Positions 44,918-53,399 of a DNA stretch of 64,000 nucleotides are shown one piece after another. The DNA comes from Ruminococcus sp. (GTDB taxonomy: Bacteria > Bacillota > Clostridia > Oscillospirales > Ruminococcaceae). The notes under the pieces were generated by a model. The model had not been told where the DNA came from. It did no database searches and saw only the letters and a list, made by a program, of their open reading frames with translations. Each line of letters begins with the position of its first letter. Position 1 is the first letter of the stretch. The DNA is taken from NCBI GenBank assembly GCA_017472145.1, contig JAFUQX010000014.1, positions 1-64,000 on the forward strand. Direction: 5' to 3'. The translations under genes and the position numbers were made by a program.

Positions 44918-45616
44918 TCAGGCGCCCTGCTCCTGCCGTCTCTGCATTTTCTGCCAGTTGATGAAGCCATAGATATCATTTGCAAAAAACATGACAAAGC
45001 AGAGCACCATGGGCAGACAGGATCGGTCCTCCATGGCGGCCAGCACCCAGAGCACGATCAGTACAATGTCATTGGCGGCATACCCCACTGCATAATAGGG
45101 ACTGCGCATCATCGTCATATATACCGCAAGAAAGCTCGTAGTCACGGAAATGGTACTGAACAGGAGATTGGCCGTGTTCAGTGCCCTCAGAATGAAATAA
45201 AAGATGCTGGTTGCCAGCAGGGCCAGCAGAATCATTTTCGCAGTCTGCTTCTTTGTCATGCGCTGCACCTCCACCTCAGCCGTCTTTTTATAGGGATGCC
45301 GAAGCCATGTGATGATACTCAGAACGGCAATGGGTGCAGTCATGCAGAGATAGGTGATCATCTCCCCGTAATAGCGGAAATAAAAGGAGATGATCCCATA
45401 GAAAACAGCAAAAACAACAGTCAGCACCTGTCCGGCGATATAACCCTTGGCCACGAAGATAAGAGCGGTCACGCCTACCAGTGAGGCGGCCAGTGTCAGA
45501 TAGTCCGGGGATGGGGTCAGGAGAAAGGATCCGGTCACGACGATCACAGAGACGAGCCAGAGCGTCCATTCAAATCGAGTGAGATCCCGGAAAGGGTTTC
45601 TGTGCTTTTGTAACAT
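44918..45616 (-). CDS. pnuC: PnuC-family nicotinamide riboside transporter
   Basis: A 232-residue membrane protein with about seven helices. The PnuC family imports nicotinamide riboside for NAD synthesis; the conserved W and Q/N positions in the C-terminal MMFFANDIYGFINWQKMQ are recognisable. The start at 45616 follows GGAGG; a longer frame enters the leader. A terminator hairpin directly upstream (45628-45689) suggests transcription attenuation, fitting control by NAD-related metabolites. Other vitamins are possible substrates for this family. Confidence 0.88.
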   Translation of the reverse strand: MLQKHRNPFRDLTRFEWTLWLVSVIVVTGSFLLTPSPDYLTLAASLVGVTALIFVAKGYIAGQVLTVVFAVFYGIISFYFRYYGEMITYLCMTAPIAVLSIITWLRHPYKKTAEVEVQRMTKKQTAKMILLALLATSIFYFILRALNTANLLFSTISVTTSFLAVYMTMMRSPYYAVGYAANDIVLIVLWVLAAMEDRSCLPMVLCFVMFFANDIYGFINWQKMQRRQEQGA

Positions 45617-45627
45617 AAAAATACCTC

Positions 45628-45689
45628 CAAAAAAAGAGCATCCGCACAGCACATCTTCAAAGACCTAACGATGTGCAGGCGAATGCTCT
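45628..45689 (-). promoter_or_regulatory. Leader terminator/attenuator of pnuC
   Basis: On the minus strand a long hairpin (AGAGCAT...ATGCTCT with inner GCACATC/GATGTGC) ends in seven T and lies only a few bases before the ribosome binding site. The preceding GAATGCAGAGCATTC can form a competing hairpin with the 5' arm. Together with a promoter at 45730-45758 this looks like a riboswitch-type or other attenuator. I could not match it to a known class. Confidence 0.55.
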
Positions 45690-45729
45690 GCATTCTTTCT
45701 ACCCGGTGGCAGACTTTATTCTGTTATGT

Positions 45730-45758
45730 ATTATAGCATGTGCAGCCGGAATTGTCAA
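45730..45758 (-). promoter_or_regulatory. Promoter of pnuC
   Basis: Minus strand consensus TTGACA (45753-45758), 17-bp spacer, TATAAT (45730-45735). The -35 box overlaps the stop codon of the upstream acyltransferase gene. Confidence 0.8.
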
Positions 45759-46792
45759 GCTGCTGTTTTTTTCACACTTTTTTTCGCACCGACCATCCAT
45801 GGAAGAATACGAATGATGATCTCATAGGCCAGGCTGCAGATGGCCAGTGTCACAGCCGTTACCACAAGAGCCAGAGCCGCATTGGCCCGAACCTCGTCAG
45901 TGCTCATATTCAGCGGAACAGAGACGATCTTTACAAGAACACGATAGACCGGACCATGAATACACAATACAGTCAGGGAGATCCGGCCCAGATATTCCAG
46001 CGGCGCACATTTACGGATCCGCACAGAGAACAGAATGCAGGACGCAACACCCACCGTACCGGTTACAAACCACATGATCCCCTTGGTCAGATCAAAATAG
46101 GCCAGTCCGAAATTCAGTGCAAGCAGAGCCATTTCTGCTGCAAACCAGACCGCCTTATGCGCCCCGGACAGGACGGAGTCCGCCTTTGCTGAGCCAAGAA
46201 TATCCCCCAGCGCATAGAAGCCTATATATTGGAAAACCCGATTGAGGCCCCAGGGAAGCTCCGGCATTTCCACAAGGACGAATACAGCGCTCATAAGAAA
46301 ACAAACACCATAGGCCAGCCATTTTTTCTTATGGATATTCACAAGTATATTATACAGCACAACGGTTACGAAAAAGCAGGGCAAAAACCACAGATGTACG
46401 TTAAAATCGAGATAGTCATACTGTCCCCGGAGCAGTCCGATCAGCGCTTCTGCAAAGGTCATATCGGAGTCACGGAAACGCCGTTCAAGAAGCTGCCAGT
46501 ACAGCAGCACCAGAAGGCCAAAAGAGAAATAGGGAACGATCACCGTAAAAAATCTCTTTTTTATATGCTCCACTACAGGAGTCACTTTGTAGACCCAGCC
46601 GGCCGCCAGGAAAAACAGAGGCATATGAAAGGAATAGATCCAGTCATAGACCACATCATTCTGGTAGATATGACCAATGGCCACTAAAATGATACCCATT
46701 CCCTTTAAGATATCAAGCCATGCAAGCCGGGCCTTTGACACCGGCTGGTTCAGATTTTTTGGAACTGCTTCCGCTTTTGTAAGTATACGCAT
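45755..46792 (-). CDS. Acyltransferase family 3 membrane protein
   Basis: A 345-residue protein with about ten membrane helices and the acyltransferase-3 signatures RLAWLDILKGMGIILVAIGH (catalytic His) and SFHMPLFFLAAGW. Members O-acetylate surface polysaccharides, peptidoglycan or other envelope molecules. AGGGGAG precedes the start. The substrate is unknown; the polysaccharide operon in this window is one candidate but is 27 kb away. Confidence 0.85.
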   Translation of the reverse strand: MRILTKAEAVPKNLNQPVSKARLAWLDILKGMGIILVAIGHIYQNDVVYDWIYSFHMPLFFLAAGWVYKVTPVVEHIKKRFFTVIVPYFSFGLLVLLYWQLLERRFRDSDMTFAEALIGLLRGQYDYLDFNVHLWFLPCFFVTVVLYNILVNIHKKKWLAYGVCFLMSAVFVLVEMPELPWGLNRVFQYIGFYALGDILGSAKADSVLSGAHKAVWFAAEMALLALNFGLAYFDLTKGIMWFVTGTVGVASCILFSVRIRKCAPLEYLGRISLTVLCIHGPVYRVLVKIVSVPLNMSTDEVRANAALALVVTAVTLAICSLAYEIIIRILPWMVGAKKSVKKTAA

Positions 46793-46922
46793 TGTATTCT
46801 CCCCTTCCTTTTCCGGATTTACATGATATATTCTGCAAAGCCTTTGTATATCTCCAGTATATCACAGCGGCTGTGATTTTTCAAGAGCAATTTTCAGAAA
46901 GGGAGTCTTTCGGCCCCATTGG

Positions 46923-48317
46923 TCAGGCTGCGGGATCCTTACAAAGCGCCATGCGCTTTCCATAGATCCGCTTGAACAGAATACAGGCTGCAATGGCAGA
47001 AAGTAGCTCTGCAATGGGGAAGGCCGCCCATACCAGGCTGGTCAGGCCGCTGTCGTTCTTTGCCATCTCCGCAAAAACAAATGCAAAGGGAAAGATGAAC
47101 AGAAGCTGCCTGCATACGGAGACAATGAGGGATTCCAGACCTGCATCCAGGGCCTGGAAGATCCCCTGAAAGGCAATGTTTGCACCGGCAAACAGGAAGC
47201 TGACAGAAATCACACGCATAGCGCTTATGCAGAGCGCCTGTGTTTCTCCCGACAGACCGAACAGCTGCGCAAAGGGTACCGCAAACAGCTCCAGAATTAT
47301 AAGACCTGCCAGCATCATAATGAGCGTAAACAGCATACCATACTTCATGCTGTCCTGAATCCGCTTCCGGCTGCCCAGGCCGAAACTGAAGGAGATGATG
47401 GGTGTAATGGCATCACGCAGGCCGAATGCAGCGAACAGAACGAACTGCTGTACCTTATAATACAGGCCATAGGCGGTAACCATGGATTCACTGATTCCGC
47501 CGAGGATAATATTCAGACCGTAGGTCATAACGGACATGAGGGCCTGAGCGATAATAGCCGGAAACCCGATGGAGTAGATGGCCTTGATCATGCTGCCGGA
47601 GGGCTTGAAGTAACAGAGTCTGTTGGAAAGGCTCTTGTTCACCTTCAGGTGCAGCAGCAGTGCAATGAGGAAGGAAACAACCTGGCCGATGACGGTGGCA
47701 TAGGCCGCTCCCTTTACGCCCAGCTCCGGGCAGCCCAGCCATCCATAAATCATAATGGGGTCCAGGATCATGTTGGTAACTGCACCTGCAATCTGTGCAA
47801 TGGTTGAGCAGACAGAATGACCTGTGGCCTGAAGCAGCTTCTCATAAATCGAGAAGAAAACGATACCGAAGGAGGCGATGCAGCAGATTTGCAGATAGTC
47901 CACGGCAAAGCCTGCGATCAGAGGATTGTCTGTCTGTGTTCCGATATAAGCCTCTGCGCCGAACAGTCCGAACAGAATAAATGCAAGATCAATGACCACC
48001 GCCATAAATACGCCGCTGCCCATGGCCCGGCTGGCCCGCTCCGGATCGCCCTGGCCCAGGCTTTTGGCAACCAGCACATTGACGCCGACGCCTGTACCAA
48101 TACCAATGGCCACCATGAGCATCTGCACCGGAAAGGCCAGGGTAAGCGCATTGAGGGCGGCCTCGCCATTTTCCTCCATATTGGCCACAAAGGCACTGTC
48201 CACGATGTTATAGACCGCTTGCAGAACCATGGACAGAATCATGGGAATGCTCATGGTCAGCATGAGTTTTTTTATCGGCATAACGGCCATTTTGTTATTT
48301 TCGACTGCGTGTTCCAT
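46923..48317 (-). CDS. MATE-family efflux transporter
   Basis: A 464-residue multidrug and toxin extrusion transporter with twelve membrane helices in two halves; the N-terminal MLTMSIPMILSMVLQAVYNI and the NVLVAKSLGQGD loop are typical of the MepA/NorM-like DinF branch. It exports cations or drugs with sodium or protons. The leader carries a terminator hairpin (48351-48409), so expression is probably switched on by a ligand. It stands alone as a single-gene unit. Confidence 0.9.
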   Translation of the reverse strand: MEHAVENNKMAVMPIKKLMLTMSIPMILSMVLQAVYNIVDSAFVANMEENGEAALNALTLAFPVQMLMVAIGIGTGVGVNVLVAKSLGQGDPERASRAMGSGVFMAVVIDLAFILFGLFGAEAYIGTQTDNPLIAGFAVDYLQICCIASFGIVFFSIYEKLLQATGHSVCSTIAQIAGAVTNMILDPIMIYGWLGCPELGVKGAAYATVIGQVVSFLIALLLHLKVNKSLSNRLCYFKPSGSMIKAIYSIGFPAIIAQALMSVMTYGLNIILGGISESMVTAYGLYYKVQQFVLFAAFGLRDAITPIISFSFGLGSRKRIQDSMKYGMLFTLIMMLAGLIILELFAVPFAQLFGLSGETQALCISAMRVISVSFLFAGANIAFQGIFQALDAGLESLIVSVCRQLLFIFPFAFVFAEMAKNDSGLTSLVWAAFPIAELLSAIAACILFKRIYGKRMALCKDPAA

Positions 48318-48350
48318 AGAATCAGATCTCTCCTTTTTTTACATCATAAC

Positions 48351-48409
48351 AAAAAAAAAGATGTGCAGCCGCCAGCAGATTGGGTTTACGCTCCGGGCTA
48401 CACATCTTT
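48351..48409 (-). promoter_or_regulatory. Leader hairpin of the MATE gene, possible guanidine-IV (mepA) riboswitch
   Basis: Transcription from the promoter at 48416-48444 starts at the foot of a hairpin: AAAGATGTGTAGCC pairs with GGCTGCACATCTTT around a 31-nt loop and is followed by nine T, then the ribosome binding site. A terminator occupying the whole short leader of a clostridial MATE gene is how guanidine-IV (mepA motif) riboswitches are placed. I could not test the sequence against the motif, so the class is a suggestion. Confidence 0.45.
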
Positions 48410-48415
48410 ATTTTT

Positions 48416-48444
48416 ATTCTATCATATTTCAAGCCCTCTGTCAA
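48416..48444 (-). promoter_or_regulatory. Promoter of the MATE transporter gene
   Basis: Minus strand TTGACA (48439-48444), 17-bp spacer, TAGAAT (48416-48421). Confidence 0.75.
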
Positions 48445-48483
48445 AGGGCATTTTCTACAAAAATTATGCCGATTCGATCCGGC

Positions 48484-48512
48484 TTGAACGTGCAGAACAA
48501 ATATGCTATAAT
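48484..48512 (+). promoter_or_regulatory. Promoter of the GNAT acetyltransferase gene
   Basis: TTGAAC (48484-48489), 17-bp spacer, TATAAT (48507-48512), about 40 bp ahead of GGAGG and the ATG. Confidence 0.75.
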
Positions 48513-48558
48513 GAGGATATCCCTATAAAAATATCCAATTACGGAGGACTCAGCCAAA

Positions 48559-49131
48559 ATGTCAGATACAAAAACTTACATTCGTCCCGTAAGCATAACG
48601 GATGCAGAGGAGCTGCTTGCAATCTATGCCCCTTACGTGGAGAATACAGCCGTCACCTTTGAATATGATGTACCCTCAGCGGAGGAATTCACGGAACGAA
48701 TCCGCAGCACGCTGACACGATATCCATATCTTGCTGCTGTAGAGGATGGAAAAATCACAGGCTATGCCTATGCCGGGGCCTTTAAGAGCCGGTCGGCCTA
48801 TGACTGGTCGGCGGAGGTCTCCATTTATGTAAAAAAAGGGCATCATGGTCAGGGAATCGGCCGGATGCTGTACGCCGCACTGGAGGACCGCCTCAGAAGA
48901 CAGAATATTGTAAATCTCTACGCCTGTATCGCCAGCACCGAAACCGAGGACGGATCCCTCACCCGGGACAGCATCCGTTTCCATGAACGTATGGGCTACA
49001 GGCTTGTGGGAGAATTCCGAAAGTGCGGCTGCAAGTTCGGCCGCTGGTATGACATGGTCTGGATGGAGAAATGGATCGGTGTCCATAAGCCCCATCCGCC
49101 GCAGATCATCCCATTCTGTGCGCTGTCATAA
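48559..49131 (+). CDS. GNAT N-acetyltransferase, phosphinothricin acetyltransferase-like
   Basis: A 190-residue acetyltransferase. The N-terminal YIRPVSITDAEELLAIY, the PAT-type NTAVTFEYDVPS segment and the acetyl-CoA loop GHHGQGIGRMLYAAL are conserved. Relatives acetylate amino acids or analogues such as methionine sulfone or phosphinothricin. GGAGG precedes the ATG. The last 20 residues (after WMEKWIG) run beyond the usual family end. Confidence 0.88.
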   Translation: MSDTKTYIRPVSITDAEELLAIYAPYVENTAVTFEYDVPSAEEFTERIRSTLTRYPYLAAVEDGKITGYAYAGAFKSRSAYDWSAEVSIYVKKGHHGQGIGRMLYAALEDRLRRQNIVNLYACIASTETEDGSLTRDSIRFHERMGYRLVGEFRKCGCKFGRWYDMVWMEKWIGVHKPHPPQIIPFCALS

Positions 49132-49174
49132 ATCAGACGGACAGAAATCTGCATAAAACAGGTTCTCTTTCAGA

Positions 49175-49415
49175 TATTGGGGTAAATTGTAGTTTAGCTT
49201 GTCGAAAAAGTCAGATTTTCCGCACAAGGCTCCCCTTAGAAAGGGGAGCTGTCGGCACGAAGTGACGACTGAGGGGATTGAAAAAGTACGCAAAATCGTA
49301 AGTTTTCTCATGCCTTACAATCCCCTCCGTCACGCCTTCGGCGTGCCACCTCCCCTTATTAAGGGGAGGCTTTCAAAGGTTTTTCGATAGTCTGAATTAT
49401 AGTTTATACCCCAAT
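49175..49415. mobile_element. MITE-like element with inverted ends and a 7-bp target duplication
   Basis: A 241-bp element without coding capacity. Its ends are imperfect inverted repeats: ATTGGGGT...TGTCGAAAAA on the left and, reverse complemented, ATTGGGGT...TATCGAAAAA on the right, over about 35 bp. Internal hairpins include CTCCCCTTAGAAAGGGGAG and CTCCCCTTATTAAGGGGAG. TTTCAGA occurs directly on both sides (49168-49174 and 49416-49422), the mark of a transposition. Related copies are at 59.9 kb and, as a fragment, at 42.47 kb. A transposase must come from elsewhere. Confidence 0.75.
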
Positions 49416-49430
49416 TTTCAGAATAGAACC

Positions 49431-49473
49431 ATAAAACACAAATCGGACTCTGACAGACAGAATCCGATTTGTG
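49431..49473 (-). terminator. Terminator of the CAP-dockerin gene
   Basis: CACAAATCGGA (49437-49447) and TCCGATTTGTG (49463-49473) form an 11-bp perfect stem, followed on the minus strand by a short T-run. Confidence 0.7.
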
Positions 49474-49533
49474 AATCATAAAAAGAAAGGAATAAAGAAT
49501 CTATTGTATTGTGCCAATCAGGAATGACCTGAA

Positions 49534-51384
49534 TCAGCACTGAACCAGCTCTTTCAGGAACGACATGTCGAATACATTGACACGGCCGTCTCCATTACAG
49601 TCTGCCACTTCATTCATGGGAGAATCACCCATGATGATTTTTGTCATGATGACCAGATCATCCAGCCCGATGGTACCATCTCCATCAATGTCCCCGCCGG
49701 ATGCGCCGCCGTTGACCGTGAGCGTCGGTATGGAATTGCCCACAAATATGGTGGATGTATAGAAGCCGTCTATCCAGCTCTGATTCTGGTAAGCAGAAAT
49801 GTACTCGCCGGAATCCATAGCCGCAGCCTGCTCAATTGTAAAGTCGATCCATACATCCGTAATGCCCTCAGGATACACCTCAAAGGAATCAAACCGGGTG
49901 CTGGAGGAATAGCTGCCATCCGCATTTTCCCGGATCTTATAGACCTGAACCCGATCTGTGTTGATATTGGTCCGGTACATCGTCATTGTCACAGATTCTC
50001 CGGCCTCCACAACATTAGGAAGAATATCAATGGTATCGTACAGCGCTGTATAGTCTGTTTTCTCAAAGAACGGAATAGTCACCCGGCTCATAATGTGCTC
50101 CGGGTCGGAAATACGGGACGGAAGATCAGACACATCCGCAGAGTTGACAAAGCAGCTGTTGGCCATATCTACCTGCCACGGGCCTGTTACAGAAACCGTG
50201 AGATTCTGGCCGTTATCGGTTTCGACAATGACCTCCTCGGGAAGAATGGAGGCGACCTTTGTAAGGCTTTCCTCATTCATCATGTCCGGCGCAATTGCAT
50301 ACTCTCTGAACGTCAGTACCTTCCGGACACGAGCAGCTGCATAATCCTCAACATTAAAGAAGCTGACAGAATACCGGATCTCTGCATCGCTGCTGGTTTC
50401 GGTGTCAACAAGACCCGTGATGACGATATCGTAGGTACCGGAATACCGGCCTTCGACATGATCATCCGGCTGAATAAATACCACGCAGCCATAACTGCTT
50501 CTCAGGGACTCATCATCTGCTGTACGGATCCACTGCGCACCCGTTTCACGATTGGTAATGGTTACGGTTACATCATATTCGTCATACAGCTCAATATTGT
50601 CTGTATTCAGATCGACTGACCATGCGCAGGTTCTGGAATTGACCAGCTCGGACGGCATATAGCCCGGTGCAGGAAAAGCTGCAAAGGGCTGAGTTCTTCT
50701 GTTCAGACGCTCCGCAGCATCGCCGATAGCCACATCCCCTGAATAGCCATACTGAAGGCTGGAAAGCTCCATTTCCATCATAATGGCTCGATGGCCGATG
50801 GTCGTCCATGTTTCATCAATGAGGGAATAGCCCTCGTTCATCCACCCCATAACAGCAATCTGGGGGGAATAGCCCATGGCAAGAATGTTGTGACTGCAAC
50901 CGGCACCGGATTCCCAAAGTGCATCGGACATATCCGCCGGCTTGCTGGTCGGGTTTACTGAGTGGTCAAACTGGAAATTGCGCACCAGTGCACCGGCCTG
51001 GAGCGCATCGGAATGAACAGATTCCTGTGTAAGTGCGTTGTTTCCCATAAGCCATCTGAAAAAATTGGTCATGGCTACCATACTTTTATGGGTATCTGCT
51101 GTGATTTCACCGGCTGCATAGGGACTTGATGTGGAAGCAGGCACAGCATACCATGTGGAAGGATCTGCATTGTTATAGGTCTCGCCTGCGTACAGCGCAG
51201 CAGAATATTGATCTGCTACCTCCTGCATGGTACGCCCTTCAAGGGCCGGCAGATCCTGCTGGTCGTACACGACCGCATCAGCACTCGATGCAGAAATTCC
51301 TGCTCCAGATATAGATGCTGCGCATCCGGTGATACCGATCACTGCTGCAAACAGTCCGGCTTTTATTTTTTTAAGTGCGTTCAT
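49534..51384 (-). CDS. Secreted CAP-domain protein with type I dockerin
   Basis: A 616-residue exported protein. A signal peptide (about 1-35, with an ITGC lipobox-like site near residue 21, so lipidation cannot be excluded) precedes a CAP/SCP-PR1 domain (about 110-240, HSVNP, CSHNILAMG, GHRAIMM), beta-rich middle segments, and a C-terminal dockerin with two calcium-loop repeats (GDIDGDGTIGLDDL and DCNGDGRVNVFDM). Dockerins bind cohesins of cellulosomal scaffoldins, so this protein is likely delivered to a cellulosome or cell-surface scaffold. The start at 51384 follows AAGGAG; an upstream frame to 51444 has no binding site. Confidence 0.88.
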   Translation of the reverse strand: MNALKKIKAGLFAAVIGITGCAASISGAGISASSADAVVYDQQDLPALEGRTMQEVADQYSAALYAGETYNNADPSTWYAVPASTSSPYAAGEITADTHKSMVAMTNFFRWLMGNNALTQESVHSDALQAGALVRNFQFDHSVNPTSKPADMSDALWESGAGCSHNILAMGYSPQIAVMGWMNEGYSLIDETWTTIGHRAIMMEMELSSLQYGYSGDVAIGDAAERLNRRTQPFAAFPAPGYMPSELVNSRTCAWSVDLNTDNIELYDEYDVTVTITNRETGAQWIRTADDESLRSSYGCVVFIQPDDHVEGRYSGTYDIVITGLVDTETSSDAEIRYSVSFFNVEDYAAARVRKVLTFREYAIAPDMMNEESLTKVASILPEEVIVETDNGQNLTVSVTGPWQVDMANSCFVNSADVSDLPSRISDPEHIMSRVTIPFFEKTDYTALYDTIDILPNVVEAGESVTMTMYRTNINTDRVQVYKIRENADGSYSSSTRFDSFEVYPEGITDVWIDFTIEQAAAMDSGEYISAYQNQSWIDGFYTSTIFVGNSIPTLTVNGGASGGDIDGDGTIGLDDLVIMTKIIMGDSPMNEVADCNGDGRVNVFDMSFLKELVQC

Positions 51385-51457
51385 ATCTGCATTCTCCTTT
51401 CCATGCAAGTTTTTCTGTCTATTCAAAATCACCAAAAACATCAACCGTTACAAGATA

Positions 51458-51486
51458 ATAATAGCAGAAACGCCCATAGATTTCAA
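51458..51486 (-). promoter_or_regulatory. Promoter of the CAP-dockerin gene
   Basis: Minus strand TTGAAA (51481-51486), 17-bp spacer, TATTAT (51458-51463). The gap 51385-51709 holds this promoter and that of guaA facing the other way, with nothing else recognised. Confidence 0.65.
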
Positions 51487-51617
51487 GTTACTTTTGTGAA
51501 TAGACAGCGACCTTTTCGGAAACATATTCCATTTTATACACTCTATATTAATATGCATACCTTAAATCCAGCTGAAAGCCGCTCAACAGGGCTGCGGCAA
51601 AAAAAATGCGGAGACAC

Positions 51618-51646
51618 TTGTGTTTTTTTGAAAAAAGGAGTATAAT
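51618..51646 (+). promoter_or_regulatory. Promoter of guaA
   Basis: TTGTGT (51618-51623), 17-bp spacer, TATAAT (51641-51646), 64 bp before the start codon. No purine riboswitch is apparent in the short leader. Confidence 0.65.
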
Positions 51647-51709
51647 AGAGAGGATCGATGGATTTGCGAAAGCGATGTCAATCAAATCGGTTGAAAGGAT
51701 TTCAGATTT

Positions 51710-53242
51710 ATGAAAAACCAGCTTGTAATCGTTCTGGATTTCGGCGGCCAGTACAATCAGCTCATTGCGAGACGTGTACGTGAATGCGGCGTATACTGTG
51801 AGGTAATGCGTTACACAACGCCCCTCGATGTGATTGCGGCCCGAAAGCCCGTGGGAATCATCTTCACCGGCGGCCCGAACAGTGTTTATGACGAGACATC
51901 ACCGCATATTGCAAAAGACATCTTTGAGATGGGAATTCCGATTCTGGGAATCTGCTATGGCTGCCAGCTGATGGCACATACGCTGGGCGGAGAGGTTTCC
52001 ACCTGCATTACCTCAGAATATGGAAAAACCGAGACATACTATGACACAAACTGTGCGCTTTTTGCAGACCTTCCGGAGAAGGCGGTTTCCTGGATGAGTC
52101 ACACGGACTATATTTCCCGGCTGCCGGAGGGCTTTACAGTTACAGCGCATACGGCCCATTGTCCTGTTGCGGCCATGGCCAATCCGGAAAAGAAGCTCTA
52201 TGCCGTGCAGTATCATCCGGAGGTCAATCACACAGAGCATGGCCTGGAGATGCTGGACCGCTTCCTGAAGAATGTATGCGGCTGCGTGGGGGACTGGACT
52301 ATGGAGGACTATGCGCAGACGGCCATTACACAGATCCGTGAGAAGGTCGGGGACGGCCGGGTGCTGCTGGCTCTGTCCGGCGGTGTAGACAGCTCTGTAG
52401 CGGCGGCGCTGCTGTCCAAGGCTGTAGGCGAACGTCTGACCTGTATTTTTGTAGATCATGGATTTCTGCGGAAAAATGAAGGCGATGAGGTAGAATCGGC
52501 CTTTGCGGACTGGGACATCCATTTTATCCGGGTGAATGCAAAGGAAGCCTTTATGGAAAGGCTGCGGGGCATTTCCGAGCCGGAGGCCAAGCGGAAGATC
52601 ATCGGCGAGGAGTTTATCCGTGCCTTTGAGAGAGAGGCCAAGAAAATCGGACAGGTTGATTTCTTTGTACAGGGTACGATTTACCCGGATGTGATCGAAA
52701 GCGGTGCAGGCGATGCCGCTGTGATCAAGTCCCATCATAATGTGGGCGGTCTGCCGGACTATGTGGATTTCAAGGAAATCATCGAGCCGCTGCGGCTGCT
52801 GTTCAAGGACGAGGTGCGCAGGCTGGGTCTTGCGCTGGGATTGTCTGAGAAGCTGGTATGGCGTCAGCCGTTCCCGGGACCGGGACTGGCGATCCGTATT
52901 ATCGGTGAGATCACGGATGAAAAGCTGGAGGTGCTCCAGGACGCCGACTGGATCTTCCGTGAGGAAATCGCAAAGGCTGGCCTGGATCGTCAGATCCATC
53001 AGTATTTTGCTGTATTGACAGATATGCGCTCGGTAGGCGTTATGGGCGACGGACGAACCTATGACTACACCCTGGCCCTGCGCGGCGTGACCACTACGGA
53101 CTTTATGACAGCGGATTTCGCCCGGATTCCCTATGATATCCTGGAGCAAATCTCTGCACGTATTGTCAATGAGGTGAAGAATATCAACCGGGTTGTGTAT
53201 GATATCACGACCAAGCCTCCGGCTACCATTGAGTGGGAATAA
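51710..53242 (+). CDS. guaA: GMP synthase (glutamine-hydrolysing), full length
   Basis: A 510-residue enzyme that converts XMP to GMP. The N-terminal class I glutamine amidotransferase has the catalytic Cys in GICYGCQLM and His in QYHPEVNH; the C-terminal half has the PP-loop [14 protein letters not shown], the HHNVGGLP and [11 protein letters not shown] motifs, and ends ATIEWE. All parts are intact and the length is normal. A ribosome binding site GAAAGGA precedes the ATG. Its 3' end lies in the inverted repeat shared with the free-standing subunit gene at 42664. Confidence 0.96.
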   Translation: MKNQLVIVLDFGGQYNQLIARRVRECGVYCEVMRYTTPLDVIAARKPVGIIFTGGPNSVYDETSPHIAKDIFEMGIPILGICYGCQLMAHTLGGEVSTCITSEYGKTETYYDTNCALFADLPEKAVSWMSHTDYISRLPEGFTVTAHTAHCPVAAMANPEKKLYAVQYHPEVNHTEHGLEMLDRFLKNVCGCVGDWTMEDYAQTAITQIREKVGDGRVLLALSGGVDSSVAAALLSKAVGERLTCIFVDHGFLRKNEGDEVESAFADWDIHFIRVNAKEAFMERLRGISEPEAKRKIIGEEFIRAFEREAKKIGQVDFFVQGTIYPDVIESGAGDAAVIKSHHNVGGLPDYVDFKEIIEPLRLLFKDEVRRLGLALGLSEKLVWRQPFPGPGLAIRIIGEITDEKLEVLQDADWIFREEIAKAGLDRQIHQYFAVLTDMRSVGVMGDGRTYDYTLALRGVTTTDFMTADFARIPYDILEQISARIVNEVKNINRVVYDITTKPPATIEWE

Positions 53243-53343
53243 GGCAGAGTCCCGAATACAGGGCCTGTATGCTCTGATATAGAATCAGGTTTTTCTACAG
53301 AAGAAAGCCCCGACTGATTTTTTTGCAGATCAGCCGGGGCTTT
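53224..53343 (+). repeat. Right copy of the 119/120-bp inverted repeat at GMP synthase gene ends
   Basis: Identical, apart from one extra T, to the reverse complement of 42564-42682. It includes the last guaA codons and the terminator. Because the two copies face each other, recombination between them could invert the intervening 10.5 kb while keeping both gene ends intact. Confidence 0.9.
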
Positions 53344-53346
53344 TTT
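53304..53346 (+). terminator. Terminator of guaA
   Basis: AAGCCCCGACTGAT and ATCAGCCGGGGCTT form a strong stem followed by six T; this copy has the better T-run of the two repeats. Confidence 0.85.
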
Positions 53347-53399
53347 ATTTGTTTATTGGCGGTTTCTGATAAAAGCCCGCAAACCTTCAGAACAGATTC

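Noticed and set aside
51618-51709. Guanine/xanthine riboswitch before guaA
   Set aside because: The leader is only about 60 nt and lacks the conserved three-way junction and paired loops.
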